DNA from: Pseudomonas sp. NFR16
Lineage (GTDB): Bacteria; Pseudomonadota; Gammaproteobacteria; Pseudomonadales; Pseudomonadaceae
Length of the DNA stretch: 64,000 bases
Direction of reading: 5' to 3'
Assembly: GCF_900108875.1 (NCBI RefSeq)
Contig: NZ_FNYJ01000002.1
Coordinates: forward strand, 887,245-951,244
Position 1 is the first letter of the stretch. Each line of letters starts with the position of its first letter. Positions 8,640 through 17,622 of this stretch are shown here, piece after piece. Both the position numbers and the translations under genes were made by a program. The notes beneath the pieces were generated by a model. That model was not told the DNA's origin. It ran no database searches and saw nothing but the letters and a program-made list of their open reading frames with translations.

Positions 8640-9221
8640 TTATTGGCCGAGCAGACGACCGATTGTCTGATCCTGGAACAGACGGGTCAGGGCATCGCTG
8701 AGCACGTCGCTGATCAGTTTGGTGTTGGTTTCCTCGTTCGGCGCCATGCCGAAACGCTGGTCCAGGGAGGCTGCATAACGACCGCTGTAGCTGCGACCGT
8801 TGTTCTGCACGTCAGCGCGGAACGTGGAGCTGATATTGGCTTCGGTCACATACAGCCCTTCTTTGGGCGACTGGTATTTGAGGTCCGCCAGCGTCACGGT
8901 CAGTTGCGGACCGTTGCCACCCTGCACAGGCGTGAAACCCATCAAACGCACGGCTGCCTCGGCCTGCGCCTGCAATTGCGGCACCAGTTGCTGGCCATTG
9001 ACGGAAATCGAACTGGTTTCCGGGTACAGACCACCCCGCGTGCCGAGCGTCTGCGAAGGACGTCCGTCGACGACCCGGACAACCACTTGCTGACCATGCC
9101 CGACCGGCGCCAGCTGGCTGTTCAACTTCGGTTGCGGGTTAAGGGATTGCGGACTGTGAGCACAGCCCACCAGCGTCAGACTGCCTACAGCAAGCAAACC
9201 GAACAAAACGCGACGCAACAT
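8640..9221 (-). CDS. YajG family lipoprotein
   Basis: A 193-residue outer-membrane-type lipoprotein. The signal peptide is MLRRVLFGLLAVGSLTLVGC, with an LVGC lipobox. The mature part is a mixed alpha/beta YajG domain (QVVVRVVDGRPSQTLG, then LYPETSSISV). ATG 9221 is preferred because GGAGAG lies eight bases upstream; ATG 9227 would be too close to that site, and the frame open to 9335 lacks a signal peptide. YajG proteins are conserved in gammaproteobacteria but their role is unknown. The gene is monocistronic and ends at the shared terminator. Confidence 0.85.
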   Translation of the reverse strand: MLRRVLFGLLAVGSLTLVGCAHSPQSLNPQPKLNSQLAPVGHGQQVVVRVVDGRPSQTLGTRGGLYPETSSISVNGQQLVPQLQAQAEAAVRLMGFTPVQGGNGPQLTVTLADLKYQSPKEGLYVTEANISSTFRADVQNNGRSYSGRYAASLDQRFGMAPNEETNTKLISDVLSDALTRLFQDQTIGRLLGQ

Positions 9222-9426
9222 GCTCATCTCTCCATGGGCCAAGGGACAAATTGTGCGGCAGTATAACGACCTCGCGAGGTCGCTCACTAGCGTAAAGATA
9301 CGACAAAGTGCCATTCCCCCGGTTCCGCCGCTCACTCACCCGAACACAATTGCGCAACGTCAGCGTCACCGCATTGTCATCGCTCCTCGACATACTTTTC
9401 ACAACTTCCCAGCCAGGAGTCCTGTC

Positions 9427-9660
9427 ATGGATTTTCTTTGGTCGTTGTTCGCCCTGCGCCGCCGCTATCGCCATTACGCTCGTGTGAGTCAATCGGGTAT
9501 CTGCCTGGCTTTCAGACACTGCGCTAGGCCGCCTCATGGCCAAGACTGGATCGAAGTTCATGAAGCCAAGCTCTGCTGGCTGCAACAACCCTTGCCCGCC
9601 AGCGCCCGGGTTGCGCTCCGTGAACGTGCGATTACCGCCCGACAATTGCTCAGCATCTGA
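9427..9660 (+). CDS. Conserved hypothetical protein, 77 residues
   Basis: A small basic protein starting MDFLWSLFALRRRYRHYARV, with GGAG ten bases before ATG 9427. It contains several aromatic and arginine residues (DWIEVHEAKLCWLQQPLPASARVALRERAITARQ). There is no membrane helix beyond a short hydrophobic start, and no family that I can name. It stands alone, divergent from yajG, with about 200 bases between them holding the promoters. It is probably real because of the good ribosome site and coding-like third positions. Confidence 0.6.
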   Translation: MDFLWSLFALRRRYRHYARVSQSGICLAFRHCARPPHGQDWIEVHEAKLCWLQQPLPASARVALRERAITARQLLSI

Positions 9661-10390
9661 CCGAACGGCGAATAAAAGTCATTTTTTCTGGATCAATTCT
9701 GCGCGTTTCATCGCTATAATCTCCCCCCGATTATAAGGACGTCTCCTGATCGGGCCTCGCAGCATCGTCGACAGCATTGCCGACTCCTCCGTATCGCCCA
9801 CAGAGAGCCTTCCACACAGACATGTGCAGCGCGATGTGATCGCTGTGCAGGCGCAGATCGATTGATTGTTTCGAACCTTTTGCGCATGCCCTTGCCCCAC
9901 ATCGTGATTGAACCTGATCTGCAGAGCTGCCATCGCGCAGCCCTTTTTGAGGTTCGCGTCTCCAAAAGAGCGTGAAAAAAACGGGTTTTCACAACTTCAC
10001 AAGAGTGTGGCGAGCAAATGAATAGTTACGCGTTTGTACATGCACCGTTAGCGTCTGACCCAGCCCCCTTGCAAAGGACCCATCGCAGCGCAGTCTCCCT
10101 GACCGGAGTCTGAAGCCTGTCCACGACGGATTTGGCCGCACGACCGGATGCCTTGACGATAGTCGAATGGCTGTCTGGGCCAGAAAATGCGTTCATGCTT
10201 GCCTTACAAAAGCATCAACCGGGCCCGTTCGAGGCGTGCGCTGAAATGCAAAAAATTGCGAAGAATCGGACATGACGATCCCGGCCGGGTTGTTCGAGGC
10301 AATGCGCGACTCAAGCGCCGCCCGCAGCCGGCAAATGACCACGGGAACCCATGCCGTCAATTTGGTGCTGCAGATTTTGGAGACGCGTTA
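9661..10390 (+). other. Long non-coding leader upstream of mqo
   Basis: This 730-base stretch has no convincing gene. A -10 box TATAAT sits at 9715-9720, which would give a transcript leader of about 660 bases for mqo if used. Imperfect inverted repeats occur near 9828-9855 (GCAGCGCGATGTGATCGCTGTGC). A 31-codon open frame (10018-10113, MNSYAFVHAPLASDP...) is present but its ribosome site is weak. The stretch is somewhat richer in A and T at both ends. It could hold a small RNA or leader-based control, but no known RNA family is recognised. Confidence 0.4.
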
Positions 10391-11896
10391 ATGGCGCATA
10401 ACGAAGCAGTCGATGTAGTACTTGTCGGGGCCGGCATCATGAGTGCCACCCTTGCGGTACTGCTCAAAGAGCTCGACCCAGGCCTCAAGCTTGAGGTCGT
10501 CGAGCTGATGGATTCCGGTGCGGCGGAGAGTTCCAACCCATGGAACAACGCCGGAACCGGTCACGCCGGGCTGTGTGAGCTGAACTACACGCCTGAGGCC
10601 GCCGATGGCTCGATCGAGACCAAAAAAGCCATCCACATCAACACGCAGTTCGAAGTGTCGAAGCAGTTCTGGGCTTACCTGGCGCGCAAAGGCACGTTCG
10701 GTTCGTCACGCTCGTTCATCACCCCGGTTCCGCACCTGAGCTTCGTGCAGGGCGAAAAAGGCATGGCGTACCTGAAAAAACGTTATGAGGCGCTGCGCAA
10801 GCACCACGCGTTTTCTTCGATGGAATACACCGAAGACAAAGCCAAGCTGGCCGAGTGGATGCCGTTGATGATGCCCGGCCGCCCGGCTGATGAGCCCATC
10901 GCGGCGACCCGCGTCATGCACGGTACCGACGTCAACTTCGGCAACCTGACCAACCAGTTGCTCAAGCACCTGTCGAGCGCGCCTGATGCGCAGGTCAAAT
11001 ACTGCAAACGCGTCACTGGCCTGACCCGCAAGGGCAACGGCTGGAGTGTGACCATCAAGGACGTCAACAGCGGCAGCACCCGCGAAATCGACGCGAAATT
11101 CGTGTTCCTCGGCGCAGGTGGCGCAGCACTTCCGTTGCTGCAGATGTCCGGCATCGAGGAAGGCAAGGGTTTCGGCGGCTTCCCGGTCAGTGGTCAATGG
11201 TTGCGCTGCGATAACCCCGAAGTCGTCAAACGCCACCAGGCCAAGGTGTACAGCCAGGCCGCGGTCGGTTCGCCACCGATGTCGGTGCCGCATTTGGACA
11301 CCCGCGTCGTTGATGGCAAGACGTCCCTGCTGTTCGGCCCTTATGCCGGCTTCACCACCAAGTTCCTCAAGCACGGTTCGCTGATGGACCTGCCGCTGTC
11401 GATCCGCGCAGCCAATATTGCTCCGATGCTGGCGGTGGCCCGCGACAACATGGACCTGACCAAATACCTGATCAGCGAAGTGCGTCAGTCCATGGAGCAG
11501 CGTCTGGAAGCGTTGCGTCGTTTCTATCCAGAGGCCAAGGCCGAGGACTGGCGCCTGGAAGTGGCCGGTCAGCGCGTGCAGATCATCAAGAAGGACCCGA
11601 AGAAAGGCGGCGTTCTGCAATTCGGCACCGAGCTGGTTTCGGCCAAAGACGGTTCCCTCGCAGCACTGCTCGGCGCGTCGCCCGGCGCCTCGGTGACGGT
11701 GTCGATCATGCTCGACCTGATCGAACGCTGCTTCCCGGACAAGGCTCGCACCGAATGGGCCGCCAAGCTGAATGAGATCTTCCCGGCTCGTGAAAAAGCC
11801 CTGGAAACCGATGCGCAGTTGTATCAACGCGTCAGTGCCCAGAGCGACGAAAGTCTGGACCTGGTCCCAAGCAGCCAAGCGGCAAGCTTCGCTTGA
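10391..11896 (+). CDS. mqo: Malate:quinone oxidoreductase
   Basis: A membrane-associated FAD enzyme that oxidises malate to oxaloacetate and passes electrons to the quinone pool, replacing or complementing malate dehydrogenase. At 501 residues it has the family's usual length. The N-terminal FAD-binding fold is [17 protein letters not shown], followed by the [20 protein letters not shown] block typical of Mqo. The late segment [20 protein letters not shown] is also typical. ATG 10391 has GGAG ten bases upstream; the frame is open to 10187 but that part lacks Mqo similarity. Synteny fits mqoB (PA4640) of PAO1. It is monocistronic and ends at a terminator. Confidence 0.95.
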   Translation: MAHNEAVDVVLVGAGIMSATLAVLLKELDPGLKLEVVELMDSGAAESSNPWNNAGTGHAGLCELNYTPEAADGSIETKKAIHINTQFEVSKQFWAYLARKGTFGSSRSFITPVPHLSFVQGEKGMAYLKKRYEALRKHHAFSSMEYTEDKAKLAEWMPLMMPGRPADEPIAATRVMHGTDVNFGNLTNQLLKHLSSAPDAQVKYCKRVTGLTRKGNGWSVTIKDVNSGSTREIDAKFVFLGAGGAALPLLQMSGIEEGKGFGGFPVSGQWLRCDNPEVVKRHQAKVYSQAAVGSPPMSVPHLDTRVVDGKTSLLFGPYAGFTTKFLKHGSLMDLPLSIRAANIAPMLAVARDNMDLTKYLISEVRQSMEQRLEALRRFYPEAKAEDWRLEVAGQRVQIIKKDPKKGGVLQFGTELVSAKDGSLAALLGASPGASVTVSIMLDLIERCFPDKARTEWAAKLNEIFPAREKALETDAQLYQRVSAQSDESLDLVPSSQAASFA

Positions 11897-11930
11897 TCCA
11901 GGGCTTGCCCTGAATCAGTGAGATCACTGA

Positions 11931-11957
11931 AAGCCCCGCCCACGCAGCGGGGTTTTC
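11931..11957 (+). terminator. Terminator after mqo
   Basis: CCCCGC (11934-11939) pairs with GCGGGG (11947-11952), followed by TTTT. An additional palindrome CAGTGAGATCACTG lies just before it at 11917-11930. Confidence 0.8.
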
Positions 11958-12186
11958 AGTTTTGAATCAGAAGTGTCTGAACACTCCGTTACAAACCCGA
12001 CGGTATACGTCTTCATCGAATCAGCTCCGCTGACCACGGACGCGCCACATTCAGCCGCCACCTTCCCACCGATGCAGCACAAAAAGCAGGAGACATCTTG
12101 CAGGAAGGTTGCGAAACCGCGATCCGCTGATGAAGTTTTCGCAGTTACCGTGCGTCAGCCGAAGATACTGACGCGCGAAGGGTGAT

Positions 12187-12474
12187 TCAGGACCGGGCTT
12201 TCTCGATCAACTCAATGTATTCCTCGGCATTGCGCTGATCCTTGATCAGTGTGATGAAGTCGTTGCCGTGCTCGTCCTTGCCGTCCAGGTCGTAGCCGGC
12301 TTCTTTGAAAAACACCAGAAAGCGCTCGAAATCGTCGACACGCAGACCGCGGTAGGCCTTGATCAGCTTGTGCAGCGAAGGGGAAGTGGCATCGACCGGC
12401 TCGAAATCCAGGAAGAGTTTGATCTGGGCGTCGCCGATTTCATCGCCAATCACCTGCTTCTTATCTTTACGCAT
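12187..12474 (-). CDS. PA4642 family protein
   Basis: A 95-residue cytosolic protein, MRKDKKQVIGDEIGDAQIK..., matching the conserved Pseudomonas PA4642 family by sequence character and by position next to mqo. It is mostly helical and charged, with a central block YRGLRVDDFERFLVFFKEAG and an end HGNDFITLIKDQRNAEEYIE. It resembles small YihD-like or dimerising helical proteins, but no function is known. ATG 12474 is used rather than 12486. It is separated from the mqo terminator by about 230 bases in which I see nothing convincing. Confidence 0.78.
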   Translation of the reverse strand: MRKDKKQVIGDEIGDAQIKLFLDFEPVDATSPSLHKLIKAYRGLRVDDFERFLVFFKEAGYDLDGKDEHGNDFITLIKDQRNAEEYIELIEKARS

Positions 12475-12542
12475 TGCTGACTCCAACTGACTTGCGGGGA
12501 CATTTCACGGGCGGGCAGTTTACCCCCCGCCCGGCCGCGTGC

Positions 12543-13028
12543 TCAACGCGCGCGTACGCTACCGGTGTGCAGATCGGCCCAGACGTGGCCATTGGCGTAG
12601 CTGAGAAACTGGCAGTAAACCTTCTCGTTGCGCAGCAGATCCACCAATACGCGATATTGCGTTGCAGGGTAATAAAGCGTCAGCGTCCGGGATGGCTCGT
12701 CATAGGCCGGCTTCTTCAGGCTTTTGCTTTCACCGTCGAAATGGATCAGCACCTGAGAAATGGTTGCGCCCTTGTTCATCGTTTTGCCTTTCAGACGCAG
12801 CACCAGCGGCGACGTCACCGGGATTGGCGTCTGATTGGATTGGCGCTGACTCCCGGCCACGACTGAATACTCCGTGACCTGCAGCAATTGCTGCTGCTCG
12901 GGCTCACCTTCGCGCACCGACAGCTCGTCAGGCGGCAGATATTGAGCATGCATGGGTTCTGCGAGGGCGGGAAGTGGCAGGATCAAGAGCAACAGCAACG
13001 CAGTCTTGCTACGAAACGATAACGTCAT
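12543..13028 (-). CDS. Exported conserved hypothetical protein (PA4643-like)
   Basis: A 161-residue protein with a Sec signal peptide (KTALLLLLILPLPALAEP) cleaved after ALA. The mature domain is beta-rich (SPLVLRLKGKT, ISQVLIHFDGES, RTLTLYYPATQYRVLVDLL). ATG 13028 has a strong GGAGG site eight bases upstream; the open frame to 13526 only runs through the REP cluster and is not coding. In PAO1 I recall a similar gene, PA4643, in the same place. It lies 68 bases upstream of the PA4642-family gene in the same direction, so they may be co-transcribed. Role unknown; a periplasmic location is inferred. Confidence 0.75.
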   Translation of the reverse strand: MTLSFRSKTALLLLLILPLPALAEPMHAQYLPPDELSVREGEPEQQQLLQVTEYSVVAGSQRQSNQTPIPVTSPLVLRLKGKTMNKGATISQVLIHFDGESKSLKKPAYDEPSRTLTLYYPATQYRVLVDLLRNEKVYCQFLSYANGHVWADLHTGSVRAR

Positions 13029-13140
13029 GGGCGCCTCCCGAAAAAGTGGCAAGCACTCTAACATGGGCGAAACCGGGACCTGTGGGCGTGAGCCAACTGT
13101 CTTTAACGCCCCTTCGATCAACGGCGTAATACCTGACGCC

Positions 13141-13706
13141 TTCCCGGCTAAAGCCGGTCCTACGAAAAACCTGCAGCGTTTGTAGGACCGGCTTCGGCCG
13201 GGAAGAGGCCGGTGCATGCCGTGCAGATGCAGTGTCTGGAATTCAGTCTTCGCGGGCAAGCGCGCTCCTACAGGATTCGTGTCAGGGAGGAGAATCGCGA
13301 ATGCCCGGAGATCCCTGTGGGAGTGAGCTTGCTCACGATGAGGCCGATATGTTCGCCGGAGAGTTATCGCCTGCTCGACACACACCAGGCAACCCCACAA
13401 ATCCCTTGCAGGAGCGCGCTTGCCCGCGATCTGGCGCGTAGCGGCAGCAGAATCGGACGGGTATGTCAGGCAGACTGCATGGCCGGGCTTTACGACGACT
13501 CCTTCGCCGATCGCAGGACAAGCCACGCTCCTACGGGTAGTGCATCAAGCCTTCGCGGACAAGCTCGCTCACAGGTTTTGTGCTTGACCCAATACCAGGC
13601 GACGCCGCAGAAATCGTGTAGGAGTGAGCTTGCTCGCGATAATCCGCCAGACGATACGAGTGTGCCGGATGTACCAACGCCATCGCGAGCAAGCTCGCTC
13701 CTACAG
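13141..13706. repeat. Cluster of nine REP elements of two families
   Basis: The 694-base gap between the exported protein gene and hpt is almost entirely REP sequence. Family A (TAGGACCGGCTT...) forms one inverted pair at 13141-13164 and 13181-13205. Family B (TAGGAGTGAGCTTGCTCGCG type) occurs at about 13251, 13316, 13407, 13511 (decayed), 13552, 13617 and 13681. Two inverted B pairs have the same 65-base offset (13251/13316 and 13552/13617), as expected of copied REPIN units. Open frames running through them are not genes. Confidence 0.85.
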
Positions 13707-13722
13707 AAAAGGCAAACGCTGC

Positions 13723-14280
13723 TTACATGCCTTTGACGGCGTAGATCCCGGCCGCGTTGCGCCAGTAACCTTTGTAGTCCATGCCGTAGCCGAAGATGTA
13801 GCGGTCGATGCATGGCGAGCCGACAAAATCAGCCTTCAGATCAGGGCGCGCCTTGCGGTCGTGATCCTTGTCGATCAACACGGCGGTGTGCACAGCGCGG
13901 GCGCCGGCGTGTTTGCAGAAGTCGATGATCGCGCCCAGGGTGTGACCTTCGTCGAGAATGTCGTCGATGATCAGCACGTCGCGATCAATGAAGGACACTT
14001 CAGGCTTGGCCTTCCAGAACAGCTCGCCGCCGCTGGTCTCGTTGCGATAACGCGTGGCGTGCAGGTAGGACGCTTCCAGCGGGAAGTTCAGATGCGTCAG
14101 CAATTTGCCAGCGAAAATCAGACCGCCGTTCATCACGCAGAAGACGACCGGATTGCGGTCGGCCAGCACACTGTTGATTTGCTCACCAACGCGAGCGATG
14201 GACGCCTCGACTTCGTCGTTCGTGTACAGGCAGTCAGCCTCGTGCATGACTTGACGGATATGCTCGAGATCAGCGGACAT
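13723..14280 (-). CDS. hpt: Hypoxanthine-guanine phosphoribosyltransferase
   Basis: A purine-salvage enzyme joining hypoxanthine (and guanine) to PRPP to give IMP/GMP in the cytosol. The 185-residue protein has the PRPP-binding loop DVLIIDDILDEGHTLG. It also has the flexible-loop and substrate region SYLHATRYRNETSGGELFWK and the C-terminal purine-binding segment DRYIFGYGMDYKGYWRN. ATG 14280 has GGAGAG upstream. It is divergent from upp, so purine and pyrimidine salvage genes share a 257-base control region. Synteny matches PA4645. Confidence 0.93.
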   Translation of the reverse strand: MSADLEHIRQVMHEADCLYTNDEVEASIARVGEQINSVLADRNPVVFCVMNGGLIFAGKLLTHLNFPLEASYLHATRYRNETSGGELFWKAKPEVSFIDRDVLIIDDILDEGHTLGAIIDFCKHAGARAVHTAVLIDKDHDRKARPDLKADFVGSPCIDRYIFGYGMDYKGYWRNAAGIYAVKGM

Positions 14281-14467
14281 GACGCTCTCCAGGGGGCAGT
14301 GTAAGGAAAAGCGGGCAAAGGTACGCATGAGCCAAGTCCAGGGCAAGCTTTTCTGGACTAACGTTGCACAAGCGTCCCATTAATGTACGAAACCCGAAAC
14401 TGACCAAAGGGCGGCTCCCCTCTCATCACGGGCCGTGCCGGGGCCTCGATGAGACGGAAGCAGACCC

Positions 14468-14512
14468 TGAGACAAGTTACAGCTGAATAGATTAATCTAA
14501 GCCGTTTTTTTT
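14468..14512 (+). promoter_or_regulatory. Candidate upp promoter with T8 start region
   Basis: A perfect palindrome TAGATTAATCTA (14488-14499) contains a possible -10 box (TAATCT, 14493-14498). GCCG and then eight T (14505-14512) follow at the distance expected for the transcription start. In E. coli, upp and codBA use a T-run at the start for UTP-sensitive repetitive transcription; this layout is similar. The -35 region is weak. The start site is inferred, not seen. Confidence 0.4.
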
Positions 14513-14537
14513 GCCCGCCCGCTGGAGCCTTCCCCTT

Positions 14538-15176
14538 ATGCCCATTCGTGAGATCCGCCACCCGCTGATCCGTCACAAGCTCGGCCTTATGCGCCGTGCC
14601 GATATCAGCACCAAGAACTTTCGTGAACTGGCTCAGGAAGTCGGCGCATTGCTGACCTACGAAGCGACCAAGGACCTGCCGCTGGAAACCTACGACATTC
14701 AGGGTTGGGCCGGCACCGTTCAGGTCGAAAAGATCGCAGGCAAGAAAATCACCGTCGTGCCGATTCTGCGCGCGGGCATTGGCATGCTGGAAGGCGTGCT
14801 CAGTCTGATCCCTGGCGCCAAGGTCAGTGCAGTGGGCGTCGCACGCAACGAGGAAACCCTCGAAGCGCACACTTATCTGGAAAAGCTTGCGCCTGAGATC
14901 GACCAGCGCCTGGCGCTGATCATCGACCCGATGCTGGCGACCGGCGGATCGATGGTTGCCACCATCGATCTGTTGAAAAAAGCCGGCTGCCGCGATATCC
15001 GCGCCATGGTCCTGGTCGCCGCGCCGGAAGGCATTGCCATCGTCGAGAAGGCCCATCCCGACGTGAACATTTACACCGCCTCCATCGATCAACGCCTCAA
15101 CGAACACGGTTACATCATTCCGGGTCTGGGCGATGCCGGCGACAAGATTTTCGGCACCAAGCAAAAGGACGCCTGA
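14538..15176 (+). CDS. upp: Uracil phosphoribosyltransferase
   Basis: Converts uracil and PRPP to UMP in pyrimidine salvage. The 212-residue protein starts [19 protein letters not shown], the standard Upp N-terminus. It has the PRPP loop [20 protein letters not shown] and the C-terminal uracil-binding block [27 protein letters not shown] 14538 is preceded by GGAG. Its stop overlaps the start of uraA (TGATG), so enzyme and permease are translationally coupled and pull uracil in by phosphoribosylation. Synteny matches PA4646. Confidence 0.95.
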   Translation: MPIREIRHPLIRHKLGLMRRADISTKNFRELAQEVGALLTYEATKDLPLETYDIQGWAGTVQVEKIAGKKITVVPILRAGIGMLEGVLSLIPGAKVSAVGVARNEETLEAHTYLEKLAPEIDQRLALIIDPMLATGGSMVATIDLLKKAGCRDIRAMVLVAAPEGIAIVEKAHPDVNIYTASIDQRLNEHGYIIPGLGDAGDKIFGTKQKDA

Positions 15177-16456
15177 TGAAGCAGGATGAGTTCAACGATC
15201 CACTGTGGCGGACCGTACTGTCGGGCGCCCAAATGCTGTTCGTGGCGTTCGGCGCGCTGGTGCTGATGCCGCTGATCACAGGGCTCGATCCCAACGTCGC
15301 GCTGTTCACCGCAGGCCTTGGCACGCTGTGCTTTCAACTGGTGACTGGTCGTCAGGTGCCCGTGTTTCTGGCGTCGAGCTTCGCGTTCATCACCCCGATC
15401 ATTCTTGCCAAGGGCCAGTTCGGTCTGGCAGCGACCATGGGCGGCGTGATGGCGGCCGGTTTCGTCTACACGTTCCTGGGGCTGGCGGTAAAAATCAAAG
15501 GGACGGGGTTCATCGATCGCCTGCTGCCGCCGGTGGTCATTGGCCCGGTGGTTATCTCGATCGGCCTGGCGATGGCGCCCATTGCCGCCAACATGGCCAT
15601 GGGCCGTACTGGCGATGGCGCCGCCGAGCTGATTCCGTACCACACTGCGATCATCATCTCGATGGCTGCGCTGCTGACGACTTTGATCGTCGCGGTGTTC
15701 GGCAAAGGCATTTTCCGGCTGGTGCCGATCATTTCGGGCGTGCTGGTGGGCTTTGCGCTGTCGTTCTACTTCGGTGTGGTGGATGTGGCGAAAATCGCCG
15801 CGGCGCCCTGGCTGGACGTCCCGCACTTCACGGCGCCTGAGTTCAACTGGCAAGCGATCCTGTTCATCGTTCCGGTGGCGCTGGCGCCGGCCATCGAGCA
15901 CATCGGTGGCGTGATCGCCGTGGGCAGCGTGACCGGCCGGGACTACCTGAAGAAACCCGGTCTGCATCGCACCCTGCTCGGCGACGGTATCGCAACGACG
16001 GTCGCCGGTGCGTTCGGCGGCCCGCCCAACACGACGTACGCCGAAGTGACGGGCGCGGTGATGCTGACCAAGAACTACAACCCGAAAATCATGACCTGGG
16101 CGGCAATCTTCGCCATCTCCCTGGCGTTCATCGGCAAGTTCGGAGCTCTGCTACAGAGTATTCCGGTGCCGGTCATGGGCGGGATTCTGTGCCTGCTGTT
16201 CGGCTCCATCGCAGCGGTCGGCATGAACACGCTGATCCGCCACAAGGTCGACCTGGCCGAAGCGCGCAATCTAGTGATCGTGTCGGTGACACTGGTGTTC
16301 GGCATCGGCGGCGTGCTGATCGGCACCGGCAACGGCCCCGACGATTTCGGCATGAAAGGCATCGCGCTGTGCGCCGTCACGGCGATCCTGCTGAACCTGA
16401 TTCTGCCGGGTAACGATGGCTGGAAGAACAAGCATCTGGATGACCAGTTGCCGTAG
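15176..16456 (+). CDS. uraA: Uracil permease (NCS2 family)
   Basis: An inner-membrane uracil:proton symporter of the nucleobase-cation symporter 2 family, 426 residues with about 14 membrane segments. Family signatures include the half-helix region FITPIILAKGQFG, the substrate-binding segment PVALAPAIEHIGGVIAVGSV with the conserved Glu-His, and GAFGGPPNTTYAE. It overlaps upp by one base and ends just before a strong terminator, so upp-uraA is a complete two-gene operon. Confidence 0.94.
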   Translation: MKQDEFNDPLWRTVLSGAQMLFVAFGALVLMPLITGLDPNVALFTAGLGTLCFQLVTGRQVPVFLASSFAFITPIILAKGQFGLAATMGGVMAAGFVYTFLGLAVKIKGTGFIDRLLPPVVIGPVVISIGLAMAPIAANMAMGRTGDGAAELIPYHTAIIISMAALLTTLIVAVFGKGIFRLVPIISGVLVGFALSFYFGVVDVAKIAAAPWLDVPHFTAPEFNWQAILFIVPVALAPAIEHIGGVIAVGSVTGRDYLKKPGLHRTLLGDGIATTVAGAFGGPPNTTYAEVTGAVMLTKNYNPKIMTWAAIFAISLAFIGKFGALLQSIPVPVMGGILCLLFGSIAAVGMNTLIRHKVDLAEARNLVIVSVTLVFGIGGVLIGTGNGPDDFGMKGIALCAVTAILLNLILPGNDGWKNKHLDDQLP

Positions 16457-16472
16457 CGTCTGCCGGCAAATG

Positions 16473-16509
16473 AAAAACGGCGCGCCATTCACTGGCGCGC
16501 CGTTTTTTT
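16473..16509 (+). terminator. Terminator after uraA
   Basis: A GC-rich perfect stem (ACGGCGCGCC with its complement) around a short loop, flanked by A5 and T7. Confidence 0.9.
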
Positions 16510-16579
16510 ATGCCCGATTGTTGCCCACCGCGGCACTAGGCTTGCTCATCGCGAGCCCGCGCACTGCCTGCACGCAAGC

Positions 16580-17608
16580 CTAGACAATCATCGCCGGCGC
16601 CCGCTCGCACAACGTATTCAGAGCCTTGGCCCAGTTCGGGTCGTCGTTGAGGCAAGGGATCAGCACCAGCTCCTCGCCTCCGGCCTCCTTGAACTGTTCG
16701 GCGCCGCGATCGCCGATCTCTTCCAGCGTTTCGATGCAGTCAGCCACGAACGCCGGGCACATCACCAGCAGCTTCTTCACGCCCTGCCCAGCCAACTCGG
16801 CCAGGTGCGCCTCGGTGTAAGGTTCGATCCACTTTGCCCGGCCCAGGCGCGATTGAAACGACACCGACCATTTGCCGTCCGGGATGCCCATTCGCTTGGC
16901 GAACTCGGCTGACGAACGCATGCACTGCGCGCGATAGCAGACTGCGAGAACCTCGGGTGTCGCGTTCTCACAGCAGTTGCCGTTCTTGAAACAGTGACTG
17001 CCCGTCGGGTCGAGTTTGGTAATGTGCCGCTCGGGCAGGCCATGAAAGCTCAGCAGCAAATGATCGTAGTCCTGCGTCAGGTGCGGCCTCACGCTTTCGA
17101 CCAGCGCATCGAGGTACTCGGGCTGATTGAAAAACGGCGGCAAGAGCGCGAGTTCGAAATCGAGTTTCTGCTCGCGAATGACTCGCCGTGCTTCCTCGAC
17201 CACGGTCGTGACCGTGCTGTCCGCGAACTGGGGATAGAGCGGTGCAAGGGTGACTTTCCTGATGCCCTGCGCGGCCAGCCGGGTCAGCACAGTGCCGATC
17301 GATGGCTCGCCGTAACGCATGGCCAGCTCGACCGGGCCCTGGGTCCACTCCCGGGTCATCGCCTGTTGCAGGCGCTTGCTCAGCACCACCAGCGGCGAGC
17401 CCTCTTCCCACCAGATCGAAGCGTAAGCGTGAGCCGACTGCTCCGGACGTTTGATGAGAATCAGCGAGACGAGCAAGCGACGCACCGGCCACGGCAAATC
17501 GATCACATAAGGGTCCATCAGGAACTGATTGAGATAGCGACGCACATCGGCGACTTCGGTAGACGCAGGAGAACCCAGATTTACCAGCAATAATGCGTGA
17601 TCGGTCAT
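16580..17608 (-). CDS. hemH: Ferrochelatase
   Basis: Inserts Fe2+ into protoporphyrin IX, the last step of haem synthesis. The 342-residue protein has the catalytic segment [13 protein letters not shown] with the active-site His. It also has the late conserved [19 protein letters not shown] block with its Glu residues. A cysteine-rich stretch ([20 protein letters not shown]) lies near residues 210-230, of the kind seen in longer ferrochelatases, but an iron-sulfur cluster cannot be claimed. An AAGGTG ribosome site precedes ATG 17608. It is co-directional with, and 14 bases after, the TIGR01777 gene. Synteny fits PA4655. Confidence 0.95.
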   Translation of the reverse strand: MTDHALLLVNLGSPASTEVADVRRYLNQFLMDPYVIDLPWPVRRLLVSLILIKRPEQSAHAYASIWWEEGSPLVVLSKRLQQAMTREWTQGPVELAMRYGEPSIGTVLTRLAAQGIRKVTLAPLYPQFADSTVTTVVEEARRVIREQKLDFELALLPPFFNQPEYLDALVESVRPHLTQDYDHLLLSFHGLPERHITKLDPTGSHCFKNGNCCENATPEVLAVCYRAQCMRSSAEFAKRMGIPDGKWSVSFQSRLGRAKWIEPYTEAHLAELAGQGVKKLLVMCPAFVADCIETLEEIGDRGAEQFKEAGGEELVLIPCLNDDPNWAKALNTLCERAPAMIV

Positions 17609-17622
17609 GCAACACCTTGATG

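Noticed and set aside
10034..10040. Lone TTGTACA in the mqo leader
   Set aside because: A single heptamer is expected several times by chance in a window this size; it has no partner at 18 bases.
11973..12185. Open frame of 70 codons after the mqo terminator
   Set aside because: No ribosome site, no family likeness and unusual composition; left as intergenic.
13212..13736. Open frames through the REP cluster
   Set aside because: They translate repeat units (LRGQARSY-type peptides) and have no coding features.
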